Source: Alphaproteobacteria bacterium (GTDB lineage: Bacteria > Pseudomonadota > Alphaproteobacteria > SHVP01). From it: a stretch of DNA of 7,189 bases. Positions 5,831 through 7,189 of this stretch are shown in pieces (the stretch's first letter is position 1; each line of letters opens with the position of its first letter). Both the position numbers and the translations under genes were made by a program. Location of the stretch: contig JAPKDI010000060.1 of the NCBI GenBank assembly GCA_026421105.1, positions 1-7,189 on the forward strand. Direction: 5' to 3'. The notes beneath the pieces are model-generated. The model worked only from the letters and a program-made list of their open reading frames with translations. It was not told the origin of the DNA and searched no databases.

Positions 5831-6934
5831 ATGGCTCGAACTCCAAACCCACGACCCCATGCAGGGGTGATGGACATTACCCCATACAAGGGTGGTGCGG
5901 CCGACGCGCCGGGTGTCGACAACGTTATCCGGTTGGCGTCGAATGAATCTGCACTGGGTCCAAGCCCGAAAGCGATCGACGCGTACAAAGGAATCGCGTC
6001 CGCGTTGCATCGCTATCCTGATGGCGAAGCGCGGCTATTGCACGAGGCGATCGGGCGTCGTCATGGGTTGGATCCGGCGCAGATCGTATGCGGGTCGGGA
6101 TCGGATGAACTGATCTCACTGTTGATCACTGCCTATGCCGGTTCGGGCGAAGAGGTGCTGTACAGCCAGCACGGTTTCTTGATGTACCGGATTTCGGCGA
6201 TGGCGGCTGGGGCGACCCCGATTGCCGCACCCGAAACGGATTTGTGCGCGGATGTCGACAAGTTGCTTGCGCATGTCACATCGCGGACCCGCATAGTGTT
6301 CATCGCGAACCCCAACAATCCCACGGGGACCTACCTCTCGACTGCAGAGATGCAACGCCTACGCGATGGATTACCTTCCGACGTCATCTTAGCGATCGAC
6401 GCCGCTTATGCGGAATACGCTAGCGCAGACGACTACACGGCAGGACAGTCGCTCGTGGTGGCGCACGACAATGTTGTAATGTTGCGCACATTCTCCAAGA
6501 TCTATGGATTGTCCGCGCTGCGGGTTGGGTGGTGCTTTGCGTCGCCAATGATTGCCGATGTGCTGAACCGCGTGCGTGGACCGTTCAATGTCAATGCGGC
6601 GGCTCAGGCGGCTGCAGTAGCCGCCGTTGAGGATGTCGAGTTTGAGGCGAACGTTCGGGCGCACAACGATAGGTGGTTACCGTGGTTGGCGGATGAACTA
6701 GCGGCCCTAGGGGTACCCACCGTGCCGAGCGCTGGAAACTTCTTGATTGCTAATTTCGGCTATGCGGCGCGCGCCGATGCGGCGTTCGGTTTTCTCAAGG
6801 GGCGTGGCATTTTGGTGCGCGCGGTCGGTGGCTATGGGCTACCGCAATACTTACGCGTCGCGATCGGCCGCGAAGACGAAAATAGGGCCGTTGTCGCGGC
6901 CCTGAAGGCGTTCGTCGCGACTTCAGCGTCATGA
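5831..6934 (+). CDS. hisC: Histidinol-phosphate aminotransferase (aromatic aminotransferase)
   Basis: This 367-residue PLP enzyme is of aminotransferase class I/II, HisC type. It transfers an amino group to imidazole-acetol phosphate in histidine synthesis and, in several bacteria, also to 4-hydroxyphenylpyruvate or prephenate. Key features: LASNESALGPSP (35-46), RYPDGEARLL (61-70), GSGSDELI (88-95), NPNNPTG (160-166), AIDAAYAEY (188-196) with Asp190 and Tyr193 contacting PLP, TFSKIYGLSALRVGW (220-234) with Schiff-base Lys223, and Arg342 (YLRVAIG) for the substrate carboxylate. The length is normal. It begins two bases after the chorismate mutase stop and overlaps the following dehydrogenase gene by ATGA. 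Lying between tyrosine-pathway genes and away from other his genes, it probably serves as the tyrosine aminotransferase as well, as known for the hisC-tyrC pair of Zymomonas mobilis. Confidence 0.93.
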   Translation: MARTPNPRPHAGVMDITPYKGGAADAPGVDNVIRLASNESALGPSPKAIDAYKGIASALHRYPDGEARLLHEAIGRRHGLDPAQIVCGSGSDELISLLITAYAGSGEEVLYSQHGFLMYRISAMAAGATPIAAPETDLCADVDKLLAHVTSRTRIVFIANPNNPTGTYLSTAEMQRLRDGLPSDVILAIDAAYAEYASADDYTAGQSLVVAHDNVVMLRTFSKIYGLSALRVGWCFASPMIADVLNRVRGPFNVNAAAQAAAVAAVEDVEFEANVRAHNDRWLPWLADELAALGVPTVPSAGNFLIANFGYAARADAAFGFLKGRGILVRAVGGYGLPQYLRVAIGREDENRAVVAALKAFVATSAS

Positions 6935-7189
6935 ACGAGACTCCGCAACCTTTCCAGCGATTGGCGATTATTGGACTTGGCCTCATTGGGGCGTCCATCT
7001 GCCTTGCTGCCCGGGAACATGGGGCAGCGGAATCGGTGGCGGGCTATGACGCGTCGGCCGACGTACGGGCGCGTGCCGTTGCGCTTGGGTTGGGCGACAT
7101 CACCGAGACTGCCGCAGAAGCCGTAGCTGGCGCCGACCTGGTAATTTTGGCGGTACCGGTCGGCGCTGTCGGTCTTGTCGCAGAGGCGA
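6931..7189 (+). CDS. tyrC: Prephenate/arogenate dehydrogenase, N-terminal part
   Basis: The first 86 residues are present and the right edge of the window cuts the gene. It opens with the NAD(P)-binding Rossmann motif LAIIGLGLIGASICLAA (11-27; GxGxxG at 15-20). An Asp in AGYDAS (residue 40) at the end of the second strand suggests NAD rather than NADP. DLVILAVPVGAV follows, as in TyrA-family dehydrogenases, which oxidise prephenate to 4-hydroxyphenylpyruvate or arogenate to tyrosine. The ATG overlaps the hisC stop (ATGA), so translation is probably coupled; no Shine-Dalgarno is evident. A stand-alone dehydrogenase beside hisC matches the broad-specificity cyclohexadienyl dehydrogenase TyrC of Zymomonas. 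Prephenate-only TyrA cannot be excluded, because the substrate-binding half is missing. Confidence 0.88.
   Translation, partial: MNETPQPFQRLAIIGLGLIGASICLAAREHGAAESVAGYDASADVRARAVALGLGDITETAAEAVAGADLVILAVPVGAVGLVAEA

Noticed and set aside
1..7189. Search by eye for tRNA/rRNA genes, CRISPR repeats, insertion-sequence ends, transposases, phage or defence genes
   Set aside because: None seen; the window is continuous primary-metabolism coding sequence with short gaps.

Overview
The window is a GC-rich, gene-dense piece of bacterial chromosome. It most resembles an alphaproteobacterium of the Rhodospirillales/Rhodospirillaceae type. That placement is inferred from protein style and gene order (metX-metW next to a divergent chorismate mutase-hisC-prephenate dehydrogenase operon, plus a short PhaC-like hydrolase before phaA), not from a marker gene. 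I see no tRNA, rRNA, CRISPR array, insertion sequence or phage gene. Coding density is very high, and the longest stretch without a gene is about 120 bases.

Left part (1-1606, + strand): the C-terminal end of a PhaC-like alpha/beta hydrolase, then a complete acetyl-CoA acetyltransferase (phaA). This is a polyhydroxyalkanoate-type pair. The 72-base gap between them holds an 8-bp hairpin followed by a TGC-rich inverted repeat that resembles operators of the PHA regulator PhaR. No phaB reductase follows phaA.

Middle (1619-3078): a glutathione S-transferase-like gene on the - strand, convergent with phaA, and a divergent class I methyltransferase of unknown substrate on the + strand. The methyltransferase has an extended -10 element placed so close to its ATG that a leaderless mRNA is likely.

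Right-middle (3055-4862, - strand): the methionine operon metX-metW (homoserine O-acyltransferase and its partner methyltransferase-fold protein). Both genes use GTG starts and overlap by four bases. A GAAA-tetraloop hairpin ends on the first base of the metW start codon. metW and the methyltransferase overlap tail to tail by 24 bases.

Right end (4983-7189, + strand): a compact tyrosine-branch operon. An AroQ-class chorismate mutase is fused to a degenerate prephenate-dehydratase-like domain, followed 2 bases later by hisC (histidinol-phosphate/aromatic aminotransferase), which overlaps by ATGA the start of a prephenate/arogenate dehydrogenase cut by the window edge. Together these three would convert chorismate to prephenate and on to tyrosine, with HisC also serving histidine synthesis. 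The metXW and tyrosine operons diverge from a shared 120-base control region.

The window is mostly ordinary primary metabolism. The points most worth a second look are the non-canonical prephenate-dehydratase-like domain, the metX/metW junction hairpin, and the competing hairpins in front of the chorismate mutase gene.
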